Positions 34,802 to 42,775 of a stretch of 64,000 bases of DNA are shown here, in pieces. The translations under genes were made by a program, and so were the position numbers. Each line of letters begins with the position of its first letter. Positions within the stretch are counted from its first letter, which is position 1. Source of the DNA: Chlorobiota bacterium. GTDB taxonomy: Bacteria; Bacteroidota; Bacteroidia; Bacteroidales; F082. Location of the stretch: positions 1-64,000 of the forward strand of contig JAADIS010000005.1 in assembly GCA_013151215.1 (NCBI GenBank), given 5' to 3'. The notes below the pieces were generated by a model. It was given only the letters and a program-made list of their open reading frames with translations, did no database searches and was not told the origin of the DNA.

Positions 34802-35872
34802 TTGAAAAAAACAGCAGTTGTAATCTTAAATTATAATGGCAGGAAGTTTCTTAACGATTTTCTTCCGGGGGTAATCGAAAAATCGGTTAAGGACGCTGAT
34901 GTTTGGGTTGCCGACAATTGCTCGACCGATGATTCAGTTGACTTGCTGAAAAATAAATTCCCAAATGTGAGCTTGATCCTCAACAAAGCCAACACCGGCT
35001 ATGCCGGCGGCTATAATGAGGCCTTAAATACGATCCGGCCAAAGGCTTACAAATATTATATCCTCTTGAATTCTGATATTGAGGTTAGTGATGGCTGGGT
35101 AAAACCTCTTGAGGGCTTAATGCAAGCCAATGATGATGTTGCCGCCTGCCAACCTAAAATTCTTTCGTTTTATGAAAACGCTAAGTTCGAGTATGCCGGT
35201 GCCTCAGGTGGATTTATCGATAAATATGGTTATCCCTTTTGCAGGGGAAGGCTTTTTCAGTCGTTGGAAACCGATAGGGGGCAATATGACGATGAGCGGG
35301 AAGTTTTTTGGGCAAGCGGCGCCTGCATGATGATCCGCTCCGATGTTTTTCATGACCATGACGGCTTCGACGCCGACTTTTTCGCGCATATGGAGGAAAT
35401 CGACCTCTGTTGGAGGATGAAGAATTCAGCTTACCGAATAATGGTTTGCCCGTCATCTACTGTCTTTCATGTGGGCGGGGGGACACTTCCTAAAAAATCC
35501 TCAAGGAAGACATATTTGAACTTCAGGAACAACTTCAGCCTATTATATAAGAACCTGCCACAGGATGAGCTTCTTAAAGTATTTATACTTAGGTTGTTCC
35601 TTGATGGTGTTGCCGGGATTAAATTCCTTTTCCAAGCAGGTTTTTCCGATACCTACGCAGTTATCAAAGCACATTTCTATTTTTATCGTAACTTAGGCAA
35701 GCTCAAGCAGAAGCGCAAAAAATTAAAACAAAGGCACCTTAGCATGATTTATAGGGGCAATATTGTTTTTGAGCATTATATACTTAGAAAAAGAAGGTTT
35801 GATGAATTGAAGGACGATAGTCTCAGCCCGCATTCTGGGAGGCTCAATGCCGTCGAAGATGGCATGCAATAA
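34802..35872 (+). CDS. Glycosyltransferase family 2
   Basis: This 356-residue GT-A enzyme has AVVILNYNGRKFLNDFLPGV, VADNCSTDDSVDLL, LNSDIEVSDGW (the metal-binding D-x-D region is LNSD) and AHMEEIDLCWRMK. It resembles rhamnosyl or galactofuranosyl transferases of surface polysaccharides, but the sugar is not predictable. The C-terminal 90 residues are basic and amphipathic, suggesting peripheral membrane association. The start is a TTG; no upstream ATG in frame fits. There are no glycan genes next to it, so its partner could be elsewhere. Confidence 0.88.
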   Translation: MKKTAVVILNYNGRKFLNDFLPGVIEKSVKDADVWVADNCSTDDSVDLLKNKFPNVSLILNKANTGYAGGYNEALNTIRPKAYKYYILLNSDIEVSDGWVKPLEGLMQANDDVAACQPKILSFYENAKFEYAGASGGFIDKYGYPFCRGRLFQSLETDRGQYDDEREVFWASGACMMIRSDVFHDHDGFDADFFAHMEEIDLCWRMKNSAYRIMVCPSSTVFHVGGGTLPKKSSRKTYLNFRNNFSLLYKNLPQDELLKVFILRLFLDGVAGIKFLFQAGFSDTYAVIKAHFYFYRNLGKLKQKRKKLKQRHLSMIYRGNIVFEHYILRKRRFDELKDDSLSPHSGRLNAVEDGMQ

Positions 35873-35908
35873 ATAGAATCGACAAACCCCCGGCTTCAGC
35901 CTTGGTGT

Positions 35909-37177
35909 TCAGCTCATTAGTTTATAACCAATCCTGCAGTGAAGGCATTTTCTTTGTCTGCAATAATTTTTATGAAGTTGAATCAGGGCCTGGCTTTGAA
36001 ACGCGTTTATCGCCTTGATGCCCAATTTATTGAAATTATGGCAAATATTATTGTTTTCCGGTTTAATGGCTTCAAGCCATTTCACTGCCTTGTCCTCTAG
36101 TTCCACCATATTGTTCAATCGGCCATAAGTGAACATAAATGGAACAATGGTATTTATAAGCAATAGGTTGATTGATGACTTCCCTAATTTTTTCTTGGAT
36201 GTTTTTTTAACGATTTCCCCGAAACGGTAGTGATTGTCCCAATAGGCTGAGGCCGTGCATTCAAGTAGGTCCCTAACATTCCCGAGTTTTTTTGTTTCAA
36301 CTATATTAACAAGCTTTGCCGAGGATTTATGCAATAAATCGGCAAATTGTGATATTCTGATACATGGAAAATTTCCGGGCCGCATTCGCAGATGCTTCCA
36401 TATTTTAACATCAAGGGGTTTTAGCTTATACTTATGCGAGAGGAAAACAAATTCTTTTTTTAATTTGTTATGATAATCATCCATGGAATGGGTGTTGAGA
36501 AAGCCGGCCTGACCGAAAAGCAAAGCCTCTATTTGAAATTTGTTGTCCAGGTGCTTAGCAAAAACTGACGACAGCAGTTGTTTGGCAAGTAATTCAAAGG
36601 CTTCCGAGTTGGTGTTAAAACCAAACGCACGTGCGAGCTTCTGGTAAAACAATTCCTGAAAGTTGTTGTTCGTCGTATGTAAGTCGTTGATAAACAGCCT
36701 CGATTTGTCGTGTAGTCGCTCTATACCAATAGTGTCGAGCCACGAATGCAGGCTTAAATGATCTACTGACGAGATGCTGTTTGCGCAGGCTATCCATGCC
36801 TTCGACGACATGAAGTCCTCATAAATATCAATCAGCTTTTCATCGAAACTTCCCTTTAATTCCAGGCAAGGGATTTTTTCACCGGATTTCCTTTTGATTA
36901 TCAAATCGTTATTATAAACAACATGCAGAATTATATTGTCATAGCTATCATCATTTTGATGGCCGTGTTTTTTCCAGTCCGACGAGTTTATGTGGATTTC
37001 AATGTTCCCGGCCCAGGTTTGCCCTTGGATATTAATACGGGCATTAAAAAAATCAGGGCCGCTGTCTCTATTTAACGTTCCCGGGCTTAAGATACTAAGA
37101 CTCTGATTGTCTGTGGTCAATAAGTCGTTTCTTAATAATTTGTTCGACCAGAGGTAGCTTAGAAACTCTTCTTTCAT
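35909..37177 (-). CDS. DUF2851 family protein
   Basis: This 422-residue cytosolic protein is typical of DUF2851: MKEEFLSYLWSNKLL at the start, GTLNRDSGPDFFNARINI, WAGNIEIHINSSDWKKHGH and YDNIILHVVYNND. The conserved D-S-G-P-D-F and E-I-H-x-x-x-S-D-W blocks resemble a nuclease-like core of the PD-(D/E)xK type, which is my inference only. It ends with a cysteine- and histidine-containing tail (YCRQRKCLHCRIGYKL). It faces the zapA cluster divergently. Confidence 0.85.
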   Translation of the reverse strand: MKEEFLSYLWSNKLLRNDLLTTDNQSLSILSPGTLNRDSGPDFFNARINIQGQTWAGNIEIHINSSDWKKHGHQNDDSYDNIILHVVYNNDLIIKRKSGEKIPCLELKGSFDEKLIDIYEDFMSSKAWIACANSISSVDHLSLHSWLDTIGIERLHDKSRLFINDLHTTNNNFQELFYQKLARAFGFNTNSEAFELLAKQLLSSVFAKHLDNKFQIEALLFGQAGFLNTHSMDDYHNKLKKEFVFLSHKYKLKPLDVKIWKHLRMRPGNFPCIRISQFADLLHKSSAKLVNIVETKKLGNVRDLLECTASAYWDNHYRFGEIVKKTSKKKLGKSSINLLLINTIVPFMFTYGRLNNMVELEDKAVKWLEAIKPENNNICHNFNKLGIKAINAFQSQALIQLHKNYCRQRKCLHCRIGYKLMS

Positions 37178-37230
37178 ACTAAATATTTTTAGGATTTATT
37201 AGTCAATAGTTTGATCGTTAAAATTAATTC

Positions 37231-37261
37231 TTTGTGAATTCAATTTGTTTAGTTAATTTTG
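37231..37261 (+). promoter_or_regulatory. Consensus Bacteroidota promoter of zapA cluster
   Basis: TTTG at 37231-37234 and TAATTTTG at 37254-37261 are exactly 19 bases apart. This is a complete match to the phylum's TTTG-N19-TAnnTTTG promoter. It lies 23 bases before the ATG at 37285. Confidence 0.75.
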
Positions 37262-37284
37262 CGTTGTTAAATTTACATATTAAT

Positions 37285-37572
37285 ATGTTAAGTGAGCAAA
37301 CTTTAGTTTCAGGAATAGAGCATAAAGTTAGGAAATTAATTGAAAGGAATATATTTTTAAGTAAAGAAAACGAAGAGCTTAAATTATTGTTGGGAAAACT
37401 GAGCGACGAGAAATCGCAGATCAGCAATGAGCTTAAGCAGAAGAAAAGTGAAATTTTTAACTATACTATAGCAGATACGCTTGAAGTAGAACTTGGAGTT
37501 GAAGAGGGTAGAAAAAAGATCGATAATCTTTTAGTGGAGATTGAAAAGTGTATTGAAGTTTTAAGTGACTAA
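37285..37572 (+). CDS. Small coiled-coil protein upstream of zapA
   Basis: From the ATG at 37285 this is 95 residues. A heptad-rich Lys/Glu coiled coil (about residues 8-60: VRKLIERNIFLSKENEELKL...) is followed by a second helical half. It resembles ZapB-like division factors in size and character, and its position next to zapA supports that idea, but no sequence signature proves it. A start at 37234 would place the -7 box inside the gene, so it is rejected. The next gene follows within 20 bases. Confidence 0.75.
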   Translation: MLSEQTLVSGIEHKVRKLIERNIFLSKENEELKLLLGKLSDEKSQISNELKQKKSEIFNYTIADTLEVELGVEEGRKKIDNLLVEIEKCIEVLSD

Positions 37573-37587
37573 TATAATTGTTTGGGT

Positions 37588-37890
37588 GTGGCCGAAAAGA
37601 AAGTTAATATTAATGTATCTATTGCAGGAAGGCCATACAGTTTAACAATAAACCAAAGCGACGAGGAAGAGGTCAGGGAAGCCGCAAAAAGGGTTAACCA
37701 GGCAATAAAAGATTATTCAAATGCGTTTGAATACAAAGATCATCAAGATTTATTCGCGATGATGTCGTTGCAGTTCGCTGCAAATTCAATACATCTGGAA
37801 TATGAGAAAACATTTCGCGATGAAGAGATGTTGAAAAAGTTATCGGAGATAGATGATTTGCTCGCAGGGCAATTATCTGACGAAAAGTAA
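37588..37890 (+). CDS. zapA: Cell division protein ZapA
   Basis: ZapA binds and bundles FtsZ filaments at the division ring. About 100 residues: an N-terminal beta part (VNINVSIAGRPYSLTI), EEEVREAAKRVNQAIKDY and a long C-terminal coiled coil (MSLQFAANSIHLEYEKTF). The GTG at 37588 (MAEKKVNI) is preferred; a TTG two codons earlier is also in frame. It is followed by the structured RNA and rny, the usual arrangement in the phylum as I recall it. Confidence 0.9.
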   Translation: MAEKKVNINVSIAGRPYSLTINQSDEEEVREAAKRVNQAIKDYSNAFEYKDHQDLFAMMSLQFAANSIHLEYEKTFRDEEMLKKLSEIDDLLAGQLSDEK

Positions 37891-37929
37891 AAAGAGTTCT
37901 TTAAAATATAATATTACCCGCTTAGTTCA

Positions 37930-38100
37930 ACAGTTTGTAAACTCAACAGTATAATAATTGGGGACAAGCTCGAGGATGGTAGGACAGGCCTGAGTACCCT
38001 GACTTTTACGTCAGGGGATTCTCCTTTGTAAAAGGAGGACGCTGGACGTTCGAATATCCAGGCAGCCCCATGCGTTCCATAATCGGGGTTTACAAAACTC
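37930..38100 (+). ncRNA. ssrS: Structured RNA between zapA and rny, candidate 6S RNA
   Basis: A non-coding 170-base stretch is bounded by a closing helix, AGTTTGTAAAC (37932 on) with GTTTACAAAACT (38088-38099). Inside lie TGGGG/CCCCA and four hairpins: CTC(g)AGG/CCTGAG, CCCTGAC/GTCAGGG (37997-38016), CTCCTTT/AAAGGAG (38021-38037) and CTGGA/TCCAG (38042-38061). Position next to zapA is classic for 6S RNA, which mimics an open promoter and binds RNA polymerase. The fold I drew has a multi-hairpin interior rather than one long hairpin, so the identity is uncertain. Confidence 0.55.
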
Positions 38101-38126
38101 CTGAATTTTGCGGGTTTTATTTTTTC
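38094..38126 (+). terminator. Terminator of the structured RNA
   Basis: AAAACTC (38094-38100) pairs with GGGTTTT (38112-38118) using one T-G pair, followed by a T-rich tract. Its left arm overlaps the closing helix of the RNA, so the two structures compete. Confidence 0.55.
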
Positions 38127-38152
38127 AGGCTATTTGCTCACAAAACAAATAA

Positions 38153-39742
38153 ATGATGGGAGAGATAATAGTTTACATCGCAATTGCAATTGTTTCCATT
38201 GGTGTTGGGTTCTTCCTTGCTAAATCGGTTTTACGAAAGTCGATTGTCAAGGACAGCGAATCGCTGATGGAGGCTGCGAAAGAAAAATTACAGGAGGCTA
38301 AGGAAAGAATGGAGGAGTCCAGGGAAAAGGCCGAGGTGATAAAGAAAGAAAAGATCTTACAGGCAAAGGAAAAGTTCCTTCAGTTAAGGTCAGAGCATGA
38401 AAAACTAATCAACGAGAGAAACAGTAAGATTCAGGTTACCGAAAATCGAATAAAGCAGAAAGAAAGCACTTTGTCGAAAAAGATTGAGGAGGCACAGAGA
38501 AAGCAGCGCGAATTCGATGCGCTCAAGAACAACTTAGAAAACCAGCTGGAGATACTCGACAAAAAACAAGAGGAAGTTGATAAGATGCATAAAAATCAAG
38601 TTAAGATGCTTGAGGAAATTAGTCATCTTTCGGCAGAAGAGGCAAAAAAGGAGCTGGTGGAAACCCTGAAAGGCGAAGCAAAATCAGAAGCCATGGTCCA
38701 CATCAAGGATATAATGGAAGAGGCTAAGATTACTGCAAACCAGCAGGCCAAAAAAATTGTTATAGAAACGATACAAAGAACAGCCGCCGAGCACGCAATA
38801 GAAAATACTGTTACCGTGTTCAATATCGACAGCGATGCCATAAAAGGCAGAATCATAGGAAGAGAGGGGCGCAACATAAGGGCTTTGGAAGCCATGACGG
38901 GAATCGAGATTATTATCGACGACAGCCCTGACGCGATCCTGCTTTCAGGTTTCGACCCCATCCGCAGGGAGGTGGCCCGTCTCTCGCTTCAAAAACTTGT
39001 TACCGACGGAAGGATACACCCTGCCCGTATCGAGGAAGTTGTGGCTAAGACCAAGAACGAGGTGGAACAGGAGATTATCGAAAGAGGCAAAAGGACTATA
39101 ATCGATCTGGGCATACACAATGTTCACCACGAGCTCATCAAGCTGATCGGCAAGATGAAATATCGCTCATCATACGGCCAGAATTTGTTGGCCCACTCCA
39201 TCGAGGTTGCCAACTTAAGTGCCACCATGGCCTCCGAGCTGGGCTTAAACCCGAAAATTGCCAAAAGGGCTGGCCTGTTGCACGATATCGGCAAGATAGC
39301 GGAGAACGAAGCCGAGTTGCCCCACGCATTGTTGGGAATGAAGCTGGCTGAGAAATACCGCGAGAAACACGATGTCTGCAATGCTATCGGCGCCCACCAC
39401 GACGAAATAGAAATGGAAACGATGATCGCGCCCATCGTTCAGGTCTGCGATGCCATTTCGGGGGCGAGGCCGGGCGCCCGCCGCGAAATCGTTGACGCTT
39501 ATATACAGCGCCTTAAAAAACTTGAGGGGCTTGCCCTGGCTTATCCCGGGGTTGTGAAAACCTACGCTATACAGGCTGGCCGCGAACTCAGGGTTATAGT
39601 TGGCGCCGATAAAGTAACCGATAGCGAGGCCGATAAACTTTCGTATGAGCTTTCCCGACAGATACAGGAAGAAATGACTTACCCCGGACAGATTAAAATT
39701 ACCGTTATTCGCGAGACAAGGGCAATAAGTTACGCTAAATAA
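38153..39742 (+). CDS. rny: Ribonuclease Y
   Basis: This 529-residue membrane-anchored endoribonuclease initiates mRNA decay. An N-terminal helix ([21 protein letters not shown]) is followed by a long coiled coil to about residue 185. A KH domain ([26 protein letters not shown]) and an HD domain ([30 protein letters not shown]) come next. Length and order match the family. It begins with two Met codons; the first at 38153 is used here. Confidence 0.96.
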   Translation: MMGEIIVYIAIAIVSIGVGFFLAKSVLRKSIVKDSESLMEAAKEKLQEAKERMEESREKAEVIKKEKILQAKEKFLQLRSEHEKLINERNSKIQVTENRIKQKESTLSKKIEEAQRKQREFDALKNNLENQLEILDKKQEEVDKMHKNQVKMLEEISHLSAEEAKKELVETLKGEAKSEAMVHIKDIMEEAKITANQQAKKIVIETIQRTAAEHAIENTVTVFNIDSDAIKGRIIGREGRNIRALEAMTGIEIIIDDSPDAILLSGFDPIRREVARLSLQKLVTDGRIHPARIEEVVAKTKNEVEQEIIERGKRTIIDLGIHNVHHELIKLIGKMKYRSSYGQNLLAHSIEVANLSATMASELGLNPKIAKRAGLLHDIGKIAENEAELPHALLGMKLAEKYREKHDVCNAIGAHHDEIEMETMIAPIVQVCDAISGARPGARREIVDAYIQRLKKLEGLALAYPGVVKTYAIQAGRELRVIVGADKVTDSEADKLSYELSRQIQEEMTYPGQIKITVIRETRAISYAK

Positions 39743-39793
39743 TAATATTCTTTTTTTTGAACGGCAATGTTAAATTAAACTATAAAAATTATT

Positions 39794-40279
39794 ATGAGAA
39801 AATTGATCTTGATCAGCATGTTTGCTGTAATCGCATTGGGTGTTGATGCTCAGCATGTTTTTGAAAAGGGAAGCATAATGTTCAATGCAGGCACAGGATT
39901 GCCACATAGCAACGGCTTTGTTCCTACAATAAATTTTAGCGGGGAAGTTGGGGCAATACCCACAGGTACCGTGGGATTGGTTTCCTTCGGCGGCTTGACG
40001 GAGTTTCAATTTGCCGACAATGGTATTGATATTTATCCGAAGTTTTATATCGGCGGCCGTGCTGCGTGGCATCTGCATGCTTTTCAAAGCGATGAATTCG
40101 ATGCTTATGGAGGTGTGGGATTCGGAATCTCGATTGCCGGGAAAGGATATGGCTCTATCCCCGAGCCGGACGTCTTTGTTGGTGGCCGATGGATGTTCTC
40201 GCCCGGAATGGGCTTGTTTGCAGAGCTTGGATATACAGGTTTGAGCAGCGCAAAGTTCGGAATTAGCTTCGGGCTTTAA
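39794..40279 (+). CDS. Small outer-membrane beta-barrel-like protein
   Basis: This 161-residue exported protein has a signal peptide (MRKLILISMFAVIALGVDAQ). Alternating hydrophobic strands rich in Gly and aromatic residues follow (GTVGLVSFGGLTEF, YPKFYIGGRAAWHLHAF, LFAELGYTGLSSAKFGISFGL). The last strand ends at the C-terminus, as in eight-stranded barrels. No function can be assigned. A strong terminator lies directly downstream, so it is the last gene of the rny side or monocistronic. Confidence 0.75.
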   Translation: MRKLILISMFAVIALGVDAQHVFEKGSIMFNAGTGLPHSNGFVPTINFSGEVGAIPTGTVGLVSFGGLTEFQFADNGIDIYPKFYIGGRAAWHLHAFQSDEFDAYGGVGFGISIAGKGYGSIPEPDVFVGGRWMFSPGMGLFAELGYTGLSSAKFGISFGL

Positions 40280-40292
40280 AAAAACTCGGAAT

Positions 40293-40326
40293 AAAAAAAA
40301 GCCTCCCGTTTCAGGAGGCTTTTTTT
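40293..40326 (+). terminator. Rho-independent terminator
   Basis: AGCCTCC and GGAGGCT form a stem around CGTTTCA, flanked by A-runs and followed by seven Ts. Confidence 0.9.
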
Positions 40327-40506
40327 ATGCCATTATAATACCATATAGCTAATGGAGCTTTAAGGGTTACGGCTATGGTGCGTGCCGTTGTTTCTACTTC
40401 TAATTATTCTATTTACAAACCTACTAGAATTTGGAACACGAACTTTGTATTTACCTCAATTTCAGGCATGTACTATGAGCCGATGTTGTAAGCAGTTTTA
40501 CTTCTT

Positions 40507-41088
40507 TCAAAATAATCCGTAACACCCAAAATCTTTTGTTTTTAACATTTTATTGATCTCATTTTTGTCAAAATATTTTGGGTCAAATTCTCCGCCTAAC
40601 CATTCAACATATTCTTCGTATTCTTCATGCTCAGGATGTTTTAAAATTTCCAACAGATTAGAATATCCCCAAATTCCCCCACAATCCTCAGGCGGACAAT
40701 TATTCTTTCCTGTCAAACAAGTCGGAATAATCTCATTCACTCCATTTTTCTCTATCTTTTCTAATATGATGTCATGTTCCCAACTATCCCCAAAATCATA
40801 TTCATAAATTATTTTGTCTTTTTCTTTCTTCAATAGGTCGGAAATTTTCATTTTTGAATAATCAACATTGTCCAAGTCGTCCCATAAATCATCATCCGCC
40901 ATCCTTTGCAAATAAAAAGTCCGGTTTTTAATAAATTGATGTAAATGTGAATTTGTCCATCCCATTGTTGTCTGGATTATTTTATGAAAATCTGATAATA
41001 ATAAGTCCGATGGAACTAATATTCGTCTCCATATTTTAGGTTTACTACCCTTTAACCCGATTTGAATTTGATATGTCTTTGTTGTCAT
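40507..41088 (-). CDS. Plasmid pRiA4b ORF-3 family protein
   Basis: This 193-residue protein has the ORF-3 pattern: YQIQIGLKGSKPKIWRRILVPSDLLLSDFHKIIQ, MGWTNSHLHQF, IYEYDFGDSWEHDI and CPPEDCGGIWGYSNLLEIL. The family is found on plasmids and chromosomes with no proven function; it adopts an alpha/beta fold with a conserved D-F-G-D-x-W. The DNA is clearly more AT-rich than its neighbours, and the gene stands alone between unrelated operons. This suggests recent transfer. Confidence 0.9.
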   Translation of the reverse strand: MTTKTYQIQIGLKGSKPKIWRRILVPSDLLLSDFHKIIQTTMGWTNSHLHQFIKNRTFYLQRMADDDLWDDLDNVDYSKMKISDLLKKEKDKIIYEYDFGDSWEHDIILEKIEKNGVNEIIPTCLTGKNNCPPEDCGGIWGYSNLLEILKHPEHEEYEEYVEWLGGEFDPKYFDKNEINKMLKTKDFGCYGLF

Positions 41089-41156
41089 ATTATTTTTTTA
41101 TTGTTGTATTTGCGTCTATCCCAATTGCCCACAACTACCGATAAAAACCTGCTTGC

Positions 41157-41708
41157 TTATTTGTCCTCAAATTCCCTAATAAGCTCTTCAGGAGTCTTAC
41201 CTAAGTTTTTCAAGGAAATCGTGGCATCATCAACATATTCATTATCAGGATATTGATCAATGAACTTTTTGTAATATCTTTCTGCGTTTACATTGTCTTT
41301 CAATAAATCCTCAAAAACAAAGGCTTTCAGGAACAAAGCATAAGGCGCATTGCTGCTCTCAGGGTAATGATCAATTACCATGTTTAATGATTTAATGGCA
41401 GCAACAGGCTTTCTCATGTTCATTAAGATATCTGCCGATTTTAAATAGTATTCCGGGGCAAGGCTGTCCTCGTGGTTGCTTTTAGCCCACTTAATATAAA
41501 AATCCGATAACTTCAAAGCATCGTCGCGATTTATTTTTTGTGGGTTCGCATTGGCAAATAGAACTCTTTCATAATACGATATGCTATCGGCAATATTATC
41601 TTCAATAATATTGTTCTCATCGGCTTTTTGCTCCGAATTATTGCACGAGCCACTAATAAATGCAATAAGCAAACTAATTGTAAACAATTTTAAATATCTC
41701 ATATTCAA
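41157..41708 (-). CDS. TPR lipoprotein downstream of def
   Basis: This 183-residue protein has a lipoprotein signal ending ISGSCNNS (lipobox cysteine). Then come tetratricopeptide-like helices, with the pattern APEYYLKSADILMNMRKPVAAIKSLN and ERYYKKFIDQYPDNEYVDDA, as in BamD/YfiO relatives. It is too short to be BamD itself. It is the last gene of the ruvX-def operon (11 bases after def), an arrangement seen in other Bacteroidota. Role unknown, possibly envelope scaffolding. Confidence 0.8.
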   Translation of the reverse strand: MNMRYLKLFTISLLIAFISGSCNNSEQKADENNIIEDNIADSISYYERVLFANANPQKINRDDALKLSDFYIKWAKSNHEDSLAPEYYLKSADILMNMRKPVAAIKSLNMVIDHYPESSNAPYALFLKAFVFEDLLKDNVNAERYYKKFIDQYPDNEYVDDATISLKNLGKTPEELIREFEDK

Positions 41709-41718
41709 TTATTTAATG

Positions 41719-42285
41719 TTAACGTCTTGATTTTTTTCTCGGATATATCATTTTATATTCAGCGGGGGAGATACCGTTCGAGATGTCCTTTAGCTTTCGT
41801 TTTAAAAGCATCTTTTTTAGTTGGGGAAGCCTTTCAACGAAAACTATACCTTCGGTATGATCATATTCGTGCTGAATAATACGGCTCAGCATGCCGCTAT
41901 ATTCCTCTTCGTGAGTTGCGAAGTCCTGATCCTGATACGTGATCCTGATCGTTTCATGCCTTTTCACGAACTCATTGATGCCGGGAACACTCAAACAGCC
42001 TTCCTCCATTTCCCATTCCTCACCCTCAAGAGAGGTGATTCTTGCATTGATAAAAACCTTCTTGAAGTCCTTGGCCTCTTCAAACTCTTCAGCGTAGGGG
42101 GATGCATCGATCACAAATAACCTGATGGGCCGGTTTATTTGTTGTGCTGCCAGCCCGACACCGCGCGAATTATACATGGTTTCATACATATCATCGATCA
42201 GCTTATCCAGTCCTGGATAGTCTTTTTCTATTTCTTCACCTACCTTTTTAAGGATAGGATGTCCATACGCCGTAATAGCCAACAT
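41719..42285 (-). CDS. def: Peptide deformylase
   Basis: Def removes the formyl group from nascent N-terminal methionine. The 188-residue protein shows the three motifs: GVGLAAQQI, EEGCLSVPG (metal-binding Cys) and IQHEYDHTEG (the two His ligands and the catalytic Glu). The start at 42285 (MLAITAYGHPILKKVG) is standard. The gene lies 14 bases after ruvX and 11 before the TPR lipoprotein. Confidence 0.96.
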   Translation of the reverse strand: MLAITAYGHPILKKVGEEIEKDYPGLDKLIDDMYETMYNSRGVGLAAQQINRPIRLFVIDASPYAEEFEEAKDFKKVFINARITSLEGEEWEMEEGCLSVPGINEFVKRHETIRITYQDQDFATHEEEYSGMLSRIIQHEYDHTEGIVFVERLPQLKKMLLKRKLKDISNGISPAEYKMIYPRKKSRR

Positions 42286-42299
42286 CTTTTTTCTTTAGT

Positions 42300-42713
42300 T
42301 TATTCCAACGATTTCAAATACGATTGCAGTATCAATACGGCACTAATTTTATCAACCATTGCCTTGTCGCGGCGTTTCTTCTTGCTCAAACCGCCGTCAA
42401 TCATGCTTTGAAAAGCGATTTTAGATGTAAACCGTTCATCGTATCTTTCAATTTTCATGTCAGGGAATTTCTTTTTAAGCACGCCCACGAAGGGCTCAAT
42501 GTATTTTGTTGAATCAGAGGGTCGATTGTTCATATCCTTTGGCTCGCCGACAACAATAGACTCTACATCCTCATTGTTGACGTATTCGCTAATATATTTC
42601 AACAATTCCTTTGTTTGGACAGTACAGAGTGCCGTTGCGATAATCTTCTCGTTATCGGTAACCGCAATACCTGTCCTTTTACGACCATAGTCCAGTGCTA
42701 GTATTCTACCCAT
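42300..42713 (-). CDS. ruvX: Holliday junction resolvase-like RuvX (YqgF)
   Basis: From the ATG at 42713 this is 137 residues, normal for YqgF/RuvX: MGRILALDYGRKRTGIAVTD with the RNase-H-like first Asp, VGEPKDMNNRPSD, and YDERFTSKIA. It is implicated in 16S pre-rRNA processing and DNA resolution. An upstream ATG at 42746 would put the start inside the hppA terminator at 42731-42757, so it is rejected. It heads the ruvX-def-lipoprotein unit. Confidence 0.93.
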   Translation of the reverse strand: MGRILALDYGRKRTGIAVTDNEKIIATALCTVQTKELLKYISEYVNNEDVESIVVGEPKDMNNRPSDSTKYIEPFVGVLKKKFPDMKIERYDERFTSKIAFQSMIDGGLSKKKRRDKAMVDKISAVLILQSYLKSLE

Positions 42714-42730
42714 TACAACTTGCAAAAATA

Positions 42731-42757
42731 AAAAAAGGAGGCACAAAACCTCCTTTT
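42731..42757 (-). terminator. Terminator of hppA
   Basis: On the minus strand AAAAAAGGAGG and CCTCCTTTTTT form an 11-bp stem around a seven-base loop, with extra Ts. It lies 19 bases beyond the hppA stop and insulates ruvX. Confidence 0.88.
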
Positions 42758-42775
42758 TTAATATAGATGTGTTAT

